A stretch of DNA of 64,000 nucleotides. Origin: Caldiserica bacterium UBA4770. GTDB taxonomy: Bacteria > Caldisericota > Caldisericia > Caldisericales > Caldisericaceae. Of the stretch, positions 1 to 8,227 are shown in pieces. Where the stretch lies: the NCBI GenBank assembly GCA_002403335.1, contig DHHO01000002.1, positions 1 through 64,000 on the forward strand, read 5' to 3'. Every line of letters starts with the position of its first letter. Within the stretch, counting starts at the first letter, position 1. Both the position numbers and the translations under genes were made by a program. The notes below the pieces were generated by a model that was given only the letters and a program-made list of their open reading frames with translations, was not told where the DNA came from and did no database searches.

Positions 1-346
1 TACCGTTTGCACCGATAATACCAATGGAATAATCGCAAATGTGCATAGAGCCACCAAATCCTTTACAATAACCAGTTGTTCTTCCATACAGTTCAGCAAA
101 CATCCTCTTTACGTCAGCACCTTTTGCGATAATATCACCATGCCCTCTGTGAGTTGAGGTTATGTGGTCTTGATCTGTTAGGTTTGCGCAAGTACCTACT
201 GGTACTGCCTCTTGTCCAAGACTTAAATGCACAAAGCCAGGAAGCTCTCCTTTGTAGAAAAGCTCACTTGCTTTCTCCTCAAAGCATCTTATGGTGACCA
301 TTCTTCGGTGCATCCATAAGAGTTTCTCTTCGGAAATTTCAGCCAT
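1..346 (-). CDS. Pyruvate/acetoin-type dehydrogenase E1 alpha subunit, partial (second copy)
   Basis: This is the first 115 codons of a thiamine-diphosphate-dependent E1 alpha subunit; the rest lies beyond the window edge. Reading from the ATG at 346 the protein begins MAEISEEKLLWMHRRM and continues through STHRGHGDIIAKG and CKGFGGSMHI, the conserved N-terminal blocks of E1 alpha. The start is supported by AAGGAGGTG a few bases upstream. It is clearly paralogous to the complete E1 alpha at 1405-2391, aligning block for block. It follows the E1 beta gene on the same strand after 96 bp that contain a strong palindrome, so it may start a second alpha/beta pair or a second transcription unit. The family decarboxylates pyruvate, acetoin or branched 2-oxoacids and passes the acyl group to a lipoyl E2; the substrate cannot be read from this part. 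Confidence 0.9.
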   Translation of the reverse strand, partial: MAEISEEKLLWMHRRMVTIRCFEEKASELFYKGELPGFVHLSLGQEAVPVGTCANLTDQDHITSTHRGHGDIIAKGADVKRMFAELYGRTTGYCKGFGGSMHICDYSIGIIGANG

Positions 347-408
347 ACTTCACCTCCTTAAATAATTTTTTAAAATTCTAATTTTCTAATGTCAAGAATG
401 TCGTCTAG

Positions 409-434
409 GCGAGGTGACAGATCTGTCACCTCGC
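409..434. terminator. Perfect 26-bp palindrome between E1 beta and the next E1 alpha
   Basis: The arms GCGAGGTGACAGA and TCTGTCACCTCGC are perfect complements with no spacer. The element lies 9 bp past the E1 beta stop codon. It would form a very stable hairpin in a minus-strand transcript, but no T-tract follows, so it may be a 3'-end stabiliser, a partial terminator that lowers readthrough into the next gene, or a protein-binding site. Confidence 0.5.
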
Positions 435-442
435 TATCCTTC

Positions 443-1408
443 TTACACAATCGATTTTACAGCATTAATGATGTCAACTTCATTCGGAACATAGTATTTC
501 TCAAGCGGCGGGGAGAACGGAACAGGTGAATTCAATGCACCAATCCTTTTTACAGGTGCTTTGAGAGAGTCAAATACTTCCTCTGCAATGTCAGCTGCAA
601 GTTCTCCGCTCCATGCTCCTCTCTTCACTTCTTCTGTCACAAGTACAACTTTGTGAGTCTTTTTTATTGAATTGTAGATTGTTTCTTTATCGAGAGGGAA
701 AAGGGTCCTTGGGTCTACAACTTCTGCTTCAACTCCTTCTTTAGAAAGTTCCTCAGCTGCCTGAAGGGCCTTGTGAACCATAAATCCTGTTGCAACAATT
801 GTCACATCCTTACCTGGTCTTTTTACATCAGCAACACCAAGAGGGATAGGTTCATTCTCGTCTGGGACTTCGCCTTCCGTAGCATAGAGAAGTTTATGCT
901 CTATAAACAGAACGGGGTTATCGTCTCTGATTGAAGAGATTATAAGCCCAAGAGCATCTTTTGGAGTTGCCGGAAATACAACCTTTAAACCGGGGACATG
1001 AGTAAACCAGGCTTCCAGGGATTGAGAGTGTTGTGCTGCGGCAGAAATTCCAGCACCAGCCATTGTCCTGAATGTGATGGGAAGCTTGATTTTTCCTCCA
1101 AACATATATCTCATTTTCGCTGCCTGGTTAACAATCTGGTCCATCGCTACGGTAATAAAATCTATGAACATAATCTCTGCAATAGGTCTGCTACCTGCTG
1201 CAGCTGCTCCTACTGCTCCACCAGCAATTGCTTCCTCTGTAATAGGTGTGTCACGTACTCTTTCTTCCCCAAATTCATCTATGAGACCTGCAGTAACTCC
1301 AAAGACACCAAACTTTACATCCTCTCCCATAAGAAACACATTTGGGTCTCTTCTCATTTCATTTTTTATGCCCTCATTTATTGCCTGGGCGAAATTCATC
1401 TTCCTCAT
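443..1408 (-). CDS. 2-oxoacid (pyruvate/acetoin) dehydrogenase E1 component, beta subunit
   Basis: A 321-residue E1 beta subunit, the usual length. It pairs with E1 alpha to form the thiamine-diphosphate heterotetramer that decarboxylates a 2-oxoacid or cleaves acetoin. Visible family blocks include FLMGEDVKFGVFGVTAGL near residue 25, RDTPITEEAIAGGAVGAA near 53, and EAWFTHVPGLKVVFPATP near 131, followed by the transketolase C-terminal domain (VEVVDPRTLFPLD-like block near residue 230). The ATG overlaps the end of the upstream E1 alpha by 4 bp, implying translational coupling. No lipoyl E2 or E3 gene is visible in the window, so the rest of the complex must lie elsewhere. Exact substrate (pyruvate, acetoin, branched-chain) is not decidable from sequence alone. 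Confidence 0.93.
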   Translation of the reverse strand: MRKMNFAQAINEGIKNEMRRDPNVFLMGEDVKFGVFGVTAGLIDEFGEERVRDTPITEEAIAGGAVGAAAAGSRPIAEIMFIDFITVAMDQIVNQAAKMRYMFGGKIKLPITFRTMAGAGISAAAQHSQSLEAWFTHVPGLKVVFPATPKDALGLIISSIRDDNPVLFIEHKLLYATEGEVPDENEPIPLGVADVKRPGKDVTIVATGFMVHKALQAAEELSKEGVEAEVVDPRTLFPLDKETIYNSIKKTHKVVLVTEEVKRGAWSGELAADIAEEVFDSLKAPVKRIGALNSPVPFSPPLEKYYVPNEVDIINAVKSIV

Positions 1409-2391
1409 CTTACCCTCCCCTCTTCAACGAGATCAGTATAAATATCCTTGACGGTTTCATTGTCCTCTGGATAAGGGCTATCCTCGGCGAACTTTACAGC
1501 ATCATCTATCTCCTGCTGAATTCTATTTTGGATTTCTTTTAGCTCTTCTTCAGTTGCTACTCCATTTCCAAGCAATTGTTTTCCAAACATAGGAATAGGG
1601 TCTTTAGCCATCCATTCTTCAACTTCTGATTTATCACGATAAAGCTGAGGATCTCCCTCAAAGTGCCCGTGGAACCTGTAGGTTTTGCATTCAAGTAGAG
1701 TTGGGCCATTCCCTTCTCTTGCTCTCTTTACTGCTTCAACTGCTGCCTCATAAACTGCAAGGACATCCATTCCATCTACAGTAACGCCTGGGATTCCATA
1801 AGCAGTTGCTCTTTGAGATATATCTGTTATTACCTGATGCCTTTTCTGAGATGTAAATTCCCCATACTGGTTATTCTCACAGACGTAGACAATGGGAAGC
1901 TTCCATAGTGACCCCATATTTATTGATTCATGAAAAGTACCCTCGTTGCTTGCTCCATCACCGAAGAAGCATGCAACAACCTGTCCGCTTTTTCTGAGTT
2001 TTGCAGAAAGTGCTGCACCTGTTGCAATGGGTAGGCCTGCCCCGACTATTCCATTTGCCCCAAGAATACCCTTCTCTGCATCTGCAATATGCATTGAGCC
2101 ACCTTTTCCTTTGCAGTAACCTGTTACTTTACCGTAAAGCTCTGCCATCATATATTTTGGCTCTCCGCCTTTTGCAATGACATTCCCGTGACCCCTATGG
2201 GTACTCGTTATGAGGTCATCTTCTCTTAAGGCAGCACAAACGCCTACACCAGTTGCCTCTTCTCCAATGTACAGATGGATAAATCCTGGAAGTTTTCCCT
2301 TGGCAAATAGTTCTGATGCTTTTTCCTCGAATTTCCTAATTCTTACCATTCTTTCATACATGGTAAGCAAAGTCTCTTTTGGTATTTCCAT
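1405..2391 (-). CDS. 2-oxoacid (pyruvate/acetoin) dehydrogenase E1 component, alpha subunit
   Basis: A 328-residue E1 alpha subunit carrying the thiamine-diphosphate motif: GDGASNEGTFHE near residues 143-154, then the NN of VCENNQYGEF about 30 residues later. Other family blocks are STHRGHGNVIAKGG and GKGGSMHIADAEKGILGAN. It overlaps the E1 beta gene by 4 bp and starts 18 bp after the VOC gene, so the three form one operon. The short form without an N-terminal extension resembles acetoin dehydrogenase AcoA or branched-chain/pyruvate E1 alpha. A close paralogue begins at 346 on the same strand. Confidence 0.93.
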   Translation of the reverse strand: MEIPKETLLTMYERMVRIRKFEEKASELFAKGKLPGFIHLYIGEEATGVGVCAALREDDLITSTHRGHGNVIAKGGEPKYMMAELYGKVTGYCKGKGGSMHIADAEKGILGANGIVGAGLPIATGAALSAKLRKSGQVVACFFGDGASNEGTFHESINMGSLWKLPIVYVCENNQYGEFTSQKRHQVITDISQRATAYGIPGVTVDGMDVLAVYEAAVEAVKRAREGNGPTLLECKTYRFHGHFEGDPQLYRDKSEVEEWMAKDPIPMFGKQLLGNGVATEEELKEIQNRIQQEIDDAVKFAEDSPYPEDNETVKDIYTDLVEEGRVR

Positions 2392-2408
2392 ATTCTCCTC
2401 CTATTTTT

Positions 2409-2903
2409 TTACTTTTTCTCCGGATAGACTTTTTCCGGTTCTGGCCATTTGAAATCCTGTGGAACGTTGTAAAGTTCAACAATAACATTCAGATCGTCTT
2501 CTGTGGACATGTAACTGTACGTAAACCCATGCCATGTCCCTCCTTGAATAATCTTGTGTCCCATCTCCCTTAGTTTCTTAAGGGTTTCCTCATAGTTTTC
2601 TGTACCAAGAGCAACATGATGAAGACCGGGTCCGTGTTCTTTCAAAAATTTAGCATACAGGCTTTTGTCATCAAGAGGTTGAATTAATTCCCATTGAACT
2701 CCACTAATGTCGCAGGTAGCAAGCCTCATTGCATAGTCTTCTCTCTGGTCGTTCAGAATCATGTTTTGAACTGTTTGTGGATTGAATTCGTAGATTACCC
2801 ATGGGCCAATCCCATACTTGTCTGAGTAGATCTTCATAGATTCATCGAGGTTTTTTACAACGACAGCAACTTGTAAGACGCTTGTAAAAAGCGGCTTATT
2901 CAT
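2409..2903 (-). CDS. VOC-family protein (glyoxalase/methylmalonyl-CoA epimerase-like)
   Basis: A 164-residue vicinal-oxygen-chelate protein made of two beta-alpha-beta-beta-beta modules: the first begins LQVAVVVKNLDESMKIYS near residue 10, the second GLHHVALGTENYEETLKKL near residue 90. Metal-ligand candidates are the HH of LHHVALG and the E of the final VIVELYNVP strand. The family includes glyoxalase I, methylmalonyl-CoA epimerase and ring-cleaving dioxygenases; the GPGLHHVA block is epimerase-like. I chose the ATG at 2903 because GGAGGTG lies just upstream; an in-frame GTG 12 bases further up is part of that ribosome binding site. It precedes the E1 genes by 18 bp, suggesting a role in the same acyl-CoA or keto-compound pathway (inference). 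Confidence 0.8.
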   Translation of the reverse strand: MNKPLFTSVLQVAVVVKNLDESMKIYSDKYGIGPWVIYEFNPQTVQNMILNDQREDYAMRLATCDISGVQWELIQPLDDKSLYAKFLKEHGPGLHHVALGTENYEETLKKLREMGHKIIQGGTWHGFTYSYMSTEDDLNVIVELYNVPQDFKWPEPEKVYPEKK

Positions 2904-3146
2904 TGTCCTTTTCACCTCCTCTCTTTTTTTAGCTCCCTCTCCCTCGATAAGGGAGACTAGGTGCCTTTCTACACAATAACCCTCTGGATTAGAAGTAACT
3001 CTTTAAAAGTATCTCTTCTCCTCCAGTTATTCCCCGTACTTTGAAAAGCTACTTATACGTATCGTGTAATATATTATATATGAAAATCTTGAAATTTCAA
3101 GTGTCGTCCAACAAAAATTTGTGTAGACTTTGAATGCTAAAAGGAG

Positions 3147-3172
3147 AAGGTGGCTCTTTAAAGAGCCACCTT
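3147..3172 (-). terminator. 26-bp perfect hairpin at the end of the AOR operon
   Basis: The arms AAGGTGGCTCTTT and AAAGAGCCACCTT are perfect complements and overlap the stop codon of the FAD oxidoreductase gene (3158-3160). On the minus strand it is followed by CTCCTTTTAGC, a short T-rich run. It marks the 3' end of the ferredoxin-AOR-oxidoreductase operon. Upstream of it (2916-3146) I see no gene. Confidence 0.6.
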
Positions 3173-4387
3173 GTATAAGGAGGAGTATTGGTCTATGTGA
3201 GATAAGGCGCCATTCAGCACAGGGACAATTAAATTGCTGATGTCAACTTCCTCCTTCATAAACTTGAGGTATGCACCAGGACTTTCGACGGTTTCTCCTA
3301 CAAATACAAATCCTTTTAACTTTCCTTTATTGACAATAATCTTTCTGTATTCTCCATCACTTACCTTTCGGTACACGTCGAATTCGTCCCTTGTGCTTAT
3401 TCCACCGGTAAATATCGTGTGTCCAAAGACAGTGAGAATATTTCTTAATACATCGCCTCTGTAGAAGGACTTCATACCAAGCATATTCTCTGCGGCAATC
3501 TTACCCTGTTCTACTGCAACTGGCCAGAGAGCATGAGGCATCTTCCCCCCAAAAACAATATCGTCTGTTTCTGTAACATCGCCTGCTCCATAAATATCGG
3601 GGACATCTGTTTCAAGATAATTTCCCAGCACTACACCTCTGTTTATTTTGACATCTGTATCTTTGAGAAAATCAACATTGGGCCTCACCCCTTTTCCATA
3701 GACAACGCAGGAACCTTTGAGGAGTTTTCCTGATTCAAGTTTGACGCTTACAAAATCCTTATTCTCCTCTATTTCTGCAATTTCTTCCCCTTTAAGCAAC
3801 TCCACATTCAGACTCGTAAGTGTCCTCTCAAGAATTTTAGAAGCCTCTCTATCAACAATCTGTGAGAGTACTCTATCGGAAGTAATGACATAGGTTATAG
3901 GGATACCGACTTTTACGAGGGCATCTCCGATCTCCATATTTACAAGCCCTGCCCCTGAAAGAATAACCCTCTTCTCTTTTGATTTATTTATCTTCTCCTT
4001 TACCGTCTCTATATCACTAATGTTCCGTATACCTACAACAGAGGAGGATTTTGAACCGGGCACATCGGGGATATAGGGAGAAGAGCCTGTGGCAATTAAA
4101 AGCCTGTCATAGGTAAATTTATCGCCATCCTTTGTATAGACATATTTGTTGCCAGGGTCAACTCTTTCAACATATTTATTGAGAAGGATTTCAGTACCCT
4201 CAGGATGGGTTAAGTTACAACTCTCAAAATCTGTGGCTGTGGAGAGGATATAGGGGAGAGCCATTTTGCTATATGGCATAACTTTCTCCCCTGAAAGAAG
4301 TATAACACTCTCTTGCGGACTGATTTCTTTAATTCTCTTTGCTGCAGTAAGTCCTGCAATTGAAGCGCCAATTATTAGATGTCTCAT
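3158..4387 (-). CDS. FAD-dependent NAD(P)H oxidoreductase, AOR-operon partner
   Basis: A 409-residue flavoprotein of the pyridine-nucleotide-disulfide oxidoreductase fold without a redox-active CxxxxC pair. The N-terminal FAD site is IIGASIAGLTAAKRI (residues 4-18), the NAD(P) site VILSGAGLVNMEIGDAL near residue 140, and the second FAD block IYGAGDVTETDD near residue 265. The family contains NADH:rubredoxin reductase, nitrite reductase flavodomains and CoA-disulfide reductases. Its ATG overlaps the aldehyde:ferredoxin oxidoreductase stop codon by 4 bp (ATGA), so it is translationally coupled. The likely role is moving electrons between the AOR/ferredoxin pair and NAD(P)H; this is inference from the operon. 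Confidence 0.85.
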   Translation of the reverse strand: MRHLIIGASIAGLTAAKRIKEISPQESVILLSGEKVMPYSKMALPYILSTATDFESCNLTHPEGTEILLNKYVERVDPGNKYVYTKDGDKFTYDRLLIATGSSPYIPDVPGSKSSSVVGIRNISDIETVKEKINKSKEKRVILSGAGLVNMEIGDALVKVGIPITYVITSDRVLSQIVDREASKILERTLTSLNVELLKGEEIAEIEENKDFVSVKLESGKLLKGSCVVYGKGVRPNVDFLKDTDVKINRGVVLGNYLETDVPDIYGAGDVTETDDIVFGGKMPHALWPVAVEQGKIAAENMLGMKSFYRGDVLRNILTVFGHTIFTGGISTRDEFDVYRKVSDGEYRKIIVNKGKLKGFVFVGETVESPGAYLKFMKEEVDISNLIVPVLNGALSHIDQYSSLYKVAL

Positions 4388-6201
4388 AGTAAGTCTTCAA
4401 TATCAAGTTCTTTAAGTTTATTCTTTGTAGGAACTCCGTTTTTGTCCCATCCTCTCAGAGAATAATACTCATCGAGCATCTTATCAAGTTCTTCAATCTC
4501 GCCTTTTGAAGGCCCAGACTTGATTGGTTCATTAAGAATTCTTGAAGGCAGTGTATCGTCCTTTCTTGAAAAGCCTGCTTTCAGATTAAACAATCTTTCC
4601 ATATTCCATATTCTTTCACCGATTTTTAAGTACTCTGCTTCATCGCAATCAACGCCAGTTACACTAGAATAAAGTTGGGCAAGGTCTTTTGCCTGGAGGC
4701 CGAATGTTGTAAAAAGGCATATACCTGAAGAATCGAGGGCAGCAGTAAGGTCCTGCAAAAATTTGTTAGGAGCGGCCTTACCTTCGTATGCTAATCTATC
4801 AAGACCAGGTGAGAGTACCTCAACAGCAGTCATATATCCTCTTACATGACACCCTCCCCTGTTGCTTGTTGCGTATTGAAGACCCATGCCTTTAATGCCT
4901 CTCGGGTCGTACGCAGGAAATTCCTGCTTCTTAACAGACATTGATAGTTCAGGATGTCCATAGTGCTCTCCAAGCCTGTAAGAACCTTGAGAAAGTAGTT
5001 TGCCAAACTCGTCTTTTTGTTCACCCATCGCCCTTATAGATTCCACCAATGCATCACTACTTCCAAAGGTAAGAGGAAAAGGTGCATCTTTTGCTGGCAT
5101 ATAACCTTTTTCATACAGTTCCATAGCGCAGGCAACGGTGGAGCCAGCAGAGATTGTGTCAATGCCATAACGGTCACAAAGGTAGTTTGCCATAAGTACT
5201 GCATCAAGGTCAGATATACCGCACATCGCACCGAACGACCAGACAGATTCATATTCAGGGCCGCCACCATGTTCACCTTTGTATTTTCCTTCTTTTATTT
5301 CCGTAACCCGACCGCAGGCAATAGGGCAATCAGAACATCCTTCGTTTCTTACGAGGTTTCTTGCCCTTAATGTTTCACCACTTATTTTTTCTGCTTCAGG
5401 AAAATATGAATCTTGTGCGTTTCTTGTGGGAAAAGAACCTACAGAATTGATAATATTCACAAGGACTGCAGTTCCATACATTGGAAGTCCTCCACCTGCA
5501 ACTGGGTTTTGGGCAAGTATTTCTCTTGTTACCTTTACTGCCTCTGCAAATTTATCAGGGTCGCCTGCTTTAATACTGAGGTTACCTCTTACGACGATCC
5601 CTTTGAGATTTTTGCTACCAACAACTGCACCAACTCCTGTCCTTCCAGAAGCTCTGTGTCCATTAAACATCACGTTTGCAAGCAGCGATTCTTTTTCACC
5701 TGCAGGCCCTATTTCCATTGTTTCAGCCTCAGGGTGAGTTTCCTCTCTCATTAATCTGTCAGATTCATCAACAAGTTTTCCCCAGAGGTGCTTTGCGTCT
5801 CTTATCTCAACCTTGCCTTTATTTATCCATAGGTACACTGGCTCTTTAGATTTCCCCTCAAGAATAATCATATCGAAACCGGCTCTTTTAAGCATTGGGC
5901 CAAAATATCCACCAGCATTAGAGCAGGCAATTGTTCCTGTAAGTGGGCCTTTTGTTATAACCATAACCCTTCCTGAAGAGGGTGCAGTAGTGCCATCAAG
6001 AGGACCTGTTGCAATGACGACTTTATTTTCGGGGGAAAGTGGATCAACCTTCGGATCGACTTCGTCATAAATAATTCTTGTGCCGTAGCCTCTACCTCCG
6101 ATGAATTTCTTTGCCCAATCCTCTCTTAATTCTTCTTCCTTCACTTCATGTTCTGTAAGATTTACCCTTAAAATCTTGCCCTGATAGCCACCCTTAATCA
6201 T
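4384..6201 (-). CDS. Aldehyde:ferredoxin oxidoreductase, tungsten-pterin enzyme
   Basis: A 605-residue AOR-family protein, full length. The family oxidises aldehydes to acids with ferredoxin, using a tungsten bis-pyranopterin and one [4Fe-4S] cluster. The N-terminal block YQGKILRVNLTEHEV is typical, as are GPLDGTTAPSSGRVMV and GRTGVGAVVGSKNLKGI. The cluster motif CSDCPIACGR (C-x2-C-x3-C, near residue 290) and a distal Cys in SSGICLFTTFG near residue 495 provide four Cys ligands. The ATG overlaps the stop of the ferredoxin gene by one base (TAATG). Substrate range is unknown; with a ferredoxin subunit and an NAD(P)H flavoprotein in the same operon this resembles multi-subunit bacterial AORs. 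Expression is probably set by the riboswitch at 6722-6806. Confidence 0.95.
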   Translation of the reverse strand: MIKGGYQGKILRVNLTEHEVKEEELREDWAKKFIGGRGYGTRIIYDEVDPKVDPLSPENKVVIATGPLDGTTAPSSGRVMVITKGPLTGTIACSNAGGYFGPMLKRAGFDMIILEGKSKEPVYLWINKGKVEIRDAKHLWGKLVDESDRLMREETHPEAETMEIGPAGEKESLLANVMFNGHRASGRTGVGAVVGSKNLKGIVVRGNLSIKAGDPDKFAEAVKVTREILAQNPVAGGGLPMYGTAVLVNIINSVGSFPTRNAQDSYFPEAEKISGETLRARNLVRNEGCSDCPIACGRVTEIKEGKYKGEHGGGPEYESVWSFGAMCGISDLDAVLMANYLCDRYGIDTISAGSTVACAMELYEKGYMPAKDAPFPLTFGSSDALVESIRAMGEQKDEFGKLLSQGSYRLGEHYGHPELSMSVKKQEFPAYDPRGIKGMGLQYATSNRGGCHVRGYMTAVEVLSPGLDRLAYEGKAAPNKFLQDLTAALDSSGICLFTTFGLQAKDLAQLYSSVTGVDCDEAEYLKIGERIWNMERLFNLKAGFSRKDDTLPSRILNEPIKSGPSKGEIEELDKMLDEYYSLRGWDKNGVPTKNKLKELDIEDLL

Positions 6202-6692
6202 TATGGGTTCACCCCCTTCGCCATTTCCTTGCCAATTTCTCGATAAGCCTGTGCTACACCCCTCTGTTTAAAGGACACAACATCCTCAACCTCTACATAG
6301 GTAATTGCTTCAGGCTTACATACCTTTGTGCAAGCAGGGTCACCAAAACAATTGTCACATTTAATGATTTCTTTACCTGAATGGTCCATCTTGATGGAGC
6401 CCCATGGACAAGCAACTACACACTGCTTGCAACCAATACACTTGTCTTTGATAAATTCAACGATTCCTGTTTCTGGATTTTTTACAAGTGCTGCTGTAGG
6501 ACAGACTTCTGCACAGTATGGTTTTTCGCATTGAGTACACACTGTTGGAATAAAGGTCAGATCTTCAAGAAACGTAAAAATCTTAATACGAGAATCGAAT
6601 GGATTGAATACGCCTGTTTTCTGGAAAGAACAGGCATCCATACATGCTCTACATCCCGTACACTTTACCGGATCAAGCATGAGTACCTTCAT
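6201..6692 (-). CDS. Polyferredoxin (four 4Fe-4S motifs), AOR electron-transfer subunit
   Basis: A 163-residue HycB/DmsB-like iron-sulfur protein. Four Cys-rich blocks are visible: CTGCRACMDAC (residue 12 on), CTQCEKPYCAEVCP (near 54), CIGCKQCVVACP (near 85) and CDNCFGDPACTKVC (near 112), enough for four cubane clusters. Proteins of this kind carry electrons for AOR, formate dehydrogenase or hydrogenase. I chose the ATG at 6692 (MKVLMLDPVKC) because GGGAGGTG ends 5 bases upstream; an in-frame GTG two codons earlier is part of that binding site. It is the first gene of the operon after the riboswitch, so the leader probably controls it directly. Confidence 0.9.
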   Translation of the reverse strand: MKVLMLDPVKCTGCRACMDACSFQKTGVFNPFDSRIKIFTFLEDLTFIPTVCTQCEKPYCAEVCPTAALVKNPETGIVEFIKDKCIGCKQCVVACPWGSIKMDHSGKEIIKCDNCFGDPACTKVCKPEAITYVEVEDVVSFKQRGVAQAYREIGKEMAKGVNP

Positions 6693-6721
6693 ACTCACCT
6701 CCCAATTTAGATTCCCTTTCC

Positions 6722-6806
6722 AAATGCGGGAGGTATAAGGGTTTCCCCTTATGCCCTTTCGGTTTCATACCGTAGCAAGCTGCTGTAGGTTGTGAAACTC
6801 GGGTAA
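6722..6806 (-). promoter_or_regulatory. Candidate molybdenum/tungsten-cofactor (Moco/Tuco) riboswitch
   Basis: Read on the minus strand the leader carries a 7-bp stem ATAAGGG/CCCTTAT closed by GAAA (6735-6752), a CC-GAAA-GG hairpin just before it, a GTTTCA/TGAAAC pairing enclosing an AGCA-GCT-TGCT hairpin, ACCCGAG at the 5' side and CCTCCCGCA at the 3' side. The order CCGAAAGGG, GNRA hairpin, CCTCCCGC matches what I remember of the Moco RNA motif, which occurs upstream of molybdenum and tungsten enzyme genes. It lies directly 3' of a promoter and 30 bases before the ferredoxin start of the AOR operon. Not confirmed with a covariance model; whether it is the Moco or the Tuco subtype is undecided. 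Confidence 0.65.
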
Positions 6807-6809
6807 TAT

Positions 6810-6837
6810 ATTTTATCATTATCCTATTCTTTGTCAA
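6810..6837 (-). promoter_or_regulatory. Promoter of the AOR operon
   Basis: On the minus strand TTGACA (6837-6832), a 16-bp spacer, and TAAAAT (6815-6810). The predicted start site (about 6803) falls at the 5' edge of the candidate riboswitch, so the transcript would begin with the aptamer. Confidence 0.65.
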
Positions 6838-7080
6838 TATAGTGACTTGAAGATGATTAATTTTCTTAAGAGAGATTTATTAAGAGAGAATTGCAGGAGT
6901 GGCTAAGTTTTAAAAAGTTTTTAACGTTTTAAACCCAATTAGGAATCTTTTAGCTATAATCTGATAGTTAAATGCTTATACTGAAAAATGGTAGAGGATT
7001 CCAAAAGCATAAACTAATTTTTCTTCTGTTTAATTTTGGGATACCAGGGGCACATTACAATGATGTGAAATAGAGGTCCA

Positions 7081-7109
7081 TTTACAGAAAAGGAAGGACA
7101 ATGTATAAT
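7081..7109 (+). promoter_or_regulatory. Promoter of the FmdE-like gene
   Basis: TTTACA (7081-7086), a 17-bp spacer and TATAAT (7104-7109), close to the sigma70 consensus, 60 bp before the start codon. The stretch 6838-7080 between the two divergent promoters shows no gene and no second riboswitch that I can recognise. Confidence 0.7.
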
Positions 7110-7168
7110 AGCTTTATAAATTATGGCCATGGAAAACGCAAGAGAAGAGTAATAAGGAGGGTGTAAAC

Positions 7169-7891
7169 ATGAAAAATCCGAGGGAGGAGTTAGAAAGTCT
7201 GGTAGAGCAGGGCAAACTTGAAGAATTGCTTATTAGAGCGGCTATACTGCACGGGCACTACTGTCCTATGCTAAGTCTCGGAGTTATTGCCGGTGTGTAT
7301 GCGATGAGAGAACTGAGAGCGGAGAACACGGGGATGGAAGAAGTTATTGCAATAGTTGAGACAAATAATTGCTTCAGTGACGGCATTCAATTCGTTACGG
7401 GATGTACCTTTGGCAATAATGCCCTGATATATAGAGATGTGGGAAAAACCGCTGTAACAGTTGTGAAAAGAAGCGCAGATGCTATTAGAATGGCGGTGAA
7501 ACCTGAAACATTTGAAATCCTTAATAGAAATCCCGAAAACCGAGAGCTCTTTCGGATGGTTATCGAAGAAAGAGGAGGTACCGAAGATGATAAAAAGAGA
7601 CTCATGAAGTGGCTCAGAGAGGTAGCCTTCGATCTCTTAAAGAAAAACCCCGAGGAACTATTTACCATCAGAAAAGTGCAAGAGAAGGTCCCAGAATTCG
7701 CCCCAATACATGAAAGTGTCATATGTGAAACGTGCGGGGAGAGTGTTATTGTAACAAGAATTGTTGAAAAAGAAGGTAAAAAGCTCTGTATTCCATGTGC
7801 AGGAGCACGATATTATGAGATTAGCGGTAAAGGAGTTAGGCAGTTAAAGCAATATAAAAATAACGAAGCCAGTTCTAAAAGACACTCATAG
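7169..7891 (+). CDS. FmdE-family protein with C-terminal zinc ribbon
   Basis: A 240-residue protein of the FmdE/FwdE family, named after the subunit E of molybdenum/tungsten formylmethanofuran dehydrogenase. The N-terminal FmdE domain (about residues 20-150) begins with the conserved HGHYCPMLSLG block and has a TNNCFSDGIQFVTGCTFGN block with conserved Cys residues. The C-terminal end has a CETCGE...CIPC four-cysteine zinc ribbon near residues 188-211. A strong AAGGAGGGTG precedes the ATG. In bacteria without methanogenesis, such proteins often sit beside molybdo- or tungsto-enzymes and their biochemical role is not established. Here it is divergent from the tungsten AOR operon, which supports a link with tungsten or molybdenum enzymes (inference). 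Confidence 0.8.
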   Translation: MKNPREELESLVEQGKLEELLIRAAILHGHYCPMLSLGVIAGVYAMRELRAENTGMEEVIAIVETNNCFSDGIQFVTGCTFGNNALIYRDVGKTAVTVVKRSADAIRMAVKPETFEILNRNPENRELFRMVIEERGGTEDDKKRLMKWLREVAFDLLKKNPEELFTIRKVQEKVPEFAPIHESVICETCGESVIVTRIVEKEGKKLCIPCAGARYYEISGKGVRQLKQYKNNEASSKRHS

Positions 7892-8227
7892 GTATACTTG
7901 AAGAGCTTTCTTAACGTATCAGGATAGAATGCAGTATTGAGGAAAAATAGTTATTTTTGGTGAACAATAAAATTTGTCTTATATGCTATTTCAAGCAAGG
8001 ATTTTAGAGAGAAGTTGAAGGAATAATAGATTCTTTAAAAAGCTTTTAAGAGGAGATTTATTTACTTTTCCTTCTGAATTCTTTACGATTATTTGAGAAA
8101 AAAAGGCGAATCGAAAGAAATGCACAAACAATTTAAAAAATTTCTATAAACTTCTTCCTGGATCCGTTAAAGAGAGATGTTATTCGGAAATTTTATAACA
8201 AGTTATAATATTGGTGAGGAGGCAAGA

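Noticed and set aside
998..1451. Plus-strand frames opposite the E1 genes
   Set aside because: Antisense shadows of conserved E1 coding sequence.
2938..2956. 7-bp hairpin TCTCCCT/AGGGAGA before the VOC gene
   Set aside because: Short, with no T-tract on either strand and no conserved neighbour; probably chance or a minor leader element.
5017..5754. Plus-strand frames opposite the AOR gene
   Set aside because: Antisense shadows; the minus-strand frame carries the conserved AOR motifs.
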